From the NCBI RefSeq assembly GCF_002551245.1, contig NZ_NTGZ01000050.1, positions 1 to 33,794 of the forward strand: DNA of 33,794 nt, given 5' to 3'. The notes beneath the pieces are model-generated. The model made no database searches and was not told the DNA's origin. It saw only the letters and a list, made by a program, of their open reading frames with translations. This document shows, piece after piece, positions 32,108-33,794 of this stretch (position 1 is the stretch's first letter; each line of letters starts with the position of its first letter). The DNA comes from Streptomyces sp. rh34. GTDB taxonomy: Bacteria; Actinomycetota; Actinomycetes; Streptomycetales; Streptomycetaceae. Both the position numbers and the translations under genes were made by a program.

Positions 32108-32698
32108 TCAGAACTTGACGTCGGAGCAGGCGTAGAACGCGTTGGTGGTGTCCGCGACGTTCCAGACGGCGAGAATGATGTGCTTGCCGTTCTTCTGCGT
32201 GGGAATCGTGCCCTGGTGGGTCAGCGTGGCCGGCGGCTGCTGGTTCCCGTACGGCACGGTCATGAAGGGCTGCGATTCGAGCGCGGCCCGGGTGAGCGGC
32301 TTGGTGGAGTCCCAGCCGTCCTTGGTGATGTAGTAGCGGAAGTCGCTGGTGGAGTGGCGGGCGGTGAACTGCCAGCGGAAGCTGTAGCCCTGTCCGCCGG
32401 TGACCTGCGTGGCGGGCCAGTTGCCGCCACGCGGGTCGTCCAGCTGGGCGAACTGTCCGTTGCCGCCGGAGCAGATCTTGCCGTCCGCCGGTCCTGCCGC
32501 CGGGAAGCCCTTGGGCCCCTCGACGCTCTGCGGCTCCCACTGGATGTTGCCGCAGCCGGTCACCGTCTTGTTGGCACAGAGTTTCTGGCGGCTGATCGGG
32601 GAGTCCGTGTAGCCGTGGCTGCTGGCGCTCGTGGTCGCGAGCACCGAGACGCCCGCTATCGCCAGACCGATCACGGCCGCGCCTGTCTTTTTCCGCAT
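32108..32698 (-). CDS. AA10 lytic polysaccharide monooxygenase / chitin-binding protein
   Basis: This secreted copper enzyme cleaves crystalline chitin (or cellulose) oxidatively, or binds it. The 196-residue precursor has a Sec signal peptide ending ASS before H28-G-Y, so the mature protein starts with the copper-binding His. The second histidine-brace residue is H115 in FTARHSTSDFRYYITKDGW. Cysteines at 41, 49 and 76 and one near the C-terminus (FYACSDVKF) can form two disulfides. It has no extra carbohydrate-binding module, as in the small Streptomyces CHB proteins; S. coelicolor Chb3 is my closest recollection. The ATG at 32698 has AGAGGAG nine bases upstream. Two DasR-like sites upstream suggest induction with chitin use. 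Confidence 0.92.
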   Translation of the reverse strand: MRKKTGAAVIGLAIAGVSVLATTSASSHGYTDSPISRQKLCANKTVTGCGNIQWEPQSVEGPKGFPAAGPADGKICSGGNGQFAQLDDPRGGNWPATQVTGGQGYSFRWQFTARHSTSDFRYYITKDGWDSTKPLTRAALESQPFMTVPYGNQQPPATLTHQGTIPTQKNGKHIILAVWNVADTTNAFYACSDVKF

Positions 32699-32792
32699 GG
32701 GCTGTCGCTCCTCTAGAACGTGGGGGAGGTTCCATGAGCATTGCTCGACTGCTGCGCGCTTGGTGCGTGGTCCTGTGCATGCGAGGTACTGC

Positions 32793-32802
32793 GGTCTAGA
32801 CC
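32793..32802. promoter_or_regulatory. DasR-like operator before the LPMO gene
   Basis: GGTCTAGACC is the perfect core of the DasR responsive element, with flanking bases matching 12 of 16 consensus positions. DasR, a GntR-family regulator, controls chitin and N-acetylglucosamine genes in Streptomyces. The site is about 95 bases before the LPMO start. Confidence 0.6.
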
Positions 32803-32833
32803 AAGCCTTAGATTATTGACGCGACGTGAACAT

Positions 32834-32843
32834 GTCCAGACCA
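32834..32843. promoter_or_regulatory. Second, weaker DasR-like element
   Basis: GTCCAGACCA resembles both the DasR element and the 12-base direct repeat TGGTCCAGACCT known from Streptomyces chitinase promoters. It lies 41 bases from the first site, about four helical turns. Confidence 0.4.
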
Positions 32844-32909
32844 ATGAGCGTCATATTCCAGCCGGTGGACGGACCGCCCCCGGACCGTCCCCGGCCCTCC
32901 CCCGGGCCC

Positions 32910-33794
32910 TCAGGCCCCGTCCCCTCCCCCGCTGCGACCGGTGTAGAAGGCGACCGTCAAGTCCTTGACGAGTGCCTTGCGTTCGTAGTCGTCGAGTTCG
33001 ACGATGCCGCGCGTGGTGAGCCGGTTGACCGTGTCGTCGACCGCGTCCACCACGGAGGTGAGCACGCTGTCCCGGTGCATCGAGTCGATCGCGGCGATCC
33101 GCCGCCGCTGCATCGCCGCCGCGACCTCGGGGGCGTACTCGATGCCGGTCGGCTGCGCCGAGTACACCTCCACGCCCACGGGTTCGCAGTCCGCCTTCAG
33201 CATCCGGGTCAGCGCGTCGCCGACCGCCTCCGCGTCGCGCAGGCTCGGGGCGTCCTCGTGGAACGCGTCCGCGGGCAACTGCGAGAGGACCCGGGCCATC
33301 GCGGCCTCGACCTGTGCGCTCAGGTACGCCTCGTGGTCCTCGATGCCGAGGACGGCCCGGACCGTGTCGTTGATCCGCCACACCACGAGGACGACCACGC
33401 GCAGCGCGGTGCCGTTCGCGTCGACGGCGGGCAGCGGTTCGCTGCGCCAGTGCCGCAGCCGTACGTCGACGCGGCGGCGCAGCAGCAGGGGCGAGACCCA
33501 GACGAGGCCGGTGCGCCGGACGCTGCCCCGGTAGTCGCCGAAGAGCGTGAGCACCCACGCGTACCCGACCCTGCCCCGGCCGAGGCCGCCCAGCGCGAGG
33601 AGCACCACGGTGGCGAGAAGGGCGAGCAGGGCCCAGGCGCCGAAGCCGACGCCGAGGTCGGCCCGGGGGGTGAGGCCGACGGCCGTCTGCCAGGCGGTGG
33701 GCAGCGCGCCGCGCCACCACAGGACGGCGAGTCCGCCGGCGATCCCGGCCGCGCCGACGAGCAGGGCGGCGGAGCCGGGCAGGGCGGGGCCCTG
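32910..33794 (-). CDS. SPFH/band-7 domain protein, 5' end outside the window
   Basis: The frame is open from the stop at 32910 to the right edge, so the gene's start is not visible. The visible part has two hydrophobic segments: one encoded near the edge and one around 33600-33640 (LLALLATVVLLAL). An SPFH domain follows (WVLTLFGDYRGSVRRTGLVW, VDVRLRHWRSEPLPAVDANG, VVVLVVWRINDTVRAV). Its C-terminal helical part is EVAAAMQRRRIAAIDSMH. Such proteins form membrane-associated scaffolds in microdomains. An internal GTG at 33608 is unlikely to be the start because it would cut into the membrane region. Confidence 0.85.
   Translation of the reverse strand, partial: QGPALPGSAALLVGAAGIAGGLAVLWWRGALPTAWQTAVGLTPRADLGVGFGAWALLALLATVVLLALGGLGRGRVGYAWVLTLFGDYRGSVRRTGLVWVSPLLLRRRVDVRLRHWRSEPLPAVDANGTALRVVVLVVWRINDTVRAVLGIEDHEAYLSAQVEAAMARVLSQLPADAFHEDAPSLRDAEAVGDALTRMLKADCEPVGVEVYSAQPTGIEYAPEVAAAMQRRRIAAIDSMHRDSVLTSVVDAVDDTVNRLTTRGIVELDDYERKALVKDLTVAFYTGRSGGGDGA

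Overview
This is a piece of a Streptomyces (or very close actinomycete) chromosome. The DNA is very GC-rich, with many GTG and TTG starts and dense divergent and convergent gene pairs. It also carries regulatory sites typical of the genus: a perfect CebR-type box, DasR-like sites before a chitin-active protein, and a BldD-like site before a cyclic-di-GMP gene. From memory, cdgA (SCO2817) and chb3 (SCO2833) lie near each other in S. coelicolor, which fits the right half being an ordinary conserved chromosome arm. I see no integrase, transposase, CRISPR array or phage gene. Layout from left to right. 60-1548: a cello-oligosaccharide binding lipoprotein (cebE) with its promoter and operator; its permease genes would lie off the left edge. 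1746-5285: an aspartate:alanine antiporter and an aspartate decarboxylase/aminotransferase (aspT-aspD), closed by a strong hairpin. 5516-9341: a two-component system, a divergent secreted protein and a spermidine-synthase-like protein. 9418-11587: a small primase/polymerase-like family protein divergent from an XRE-TPR regulator. 11588-12072: a gene-free array of short repeats between convergent genes. 12073-13929: a histidine phosphatase and a PAP2 membrane phosphatase. 13805-18011: three overlapping genes for a RecB/Cas4-like nuclease with a probable iron-sulfur cluster, an unknown 539-residue protein and an SF1 helicase. 18142-19508: two small Streptomyces proteins and tRNA-Lys(CUU). 19577-23130: a secreted M6-like metalloprotease and a PAS-GGDEF-EAL protein. 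23162-26836: a flavin monooxygenase-like enzyme, a maleate-isomerase-like protein without cysteines, a D-2-hydroxyacid dehydrogenase and a small membrane protein. 27061-31124: an ectoine/hydroxyectoine-type importer (ehuBCDA) followed by an IclR regulator. 31164-33794: a SUKH-type protein, a second identical tRNA-Lys(CUU), an AA10 lytic polysaccharide monooxygenase and a partial SPFH protein. Several units deal with nutrient scavenging: cellobiose at the left, chitin at the right, and compatible solutes between. The most unusual unit is the nuclease / unknown / helicase operon. Read in order, its three products match the domain order of the eukaryotic nuclease-helicase Dna2 (nuclease with Fe-S cluster, then barrel and stalk, then motor). 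I propose it as a split Dna2-like DNA-processing machine; the assignment of the middle protein is inference.
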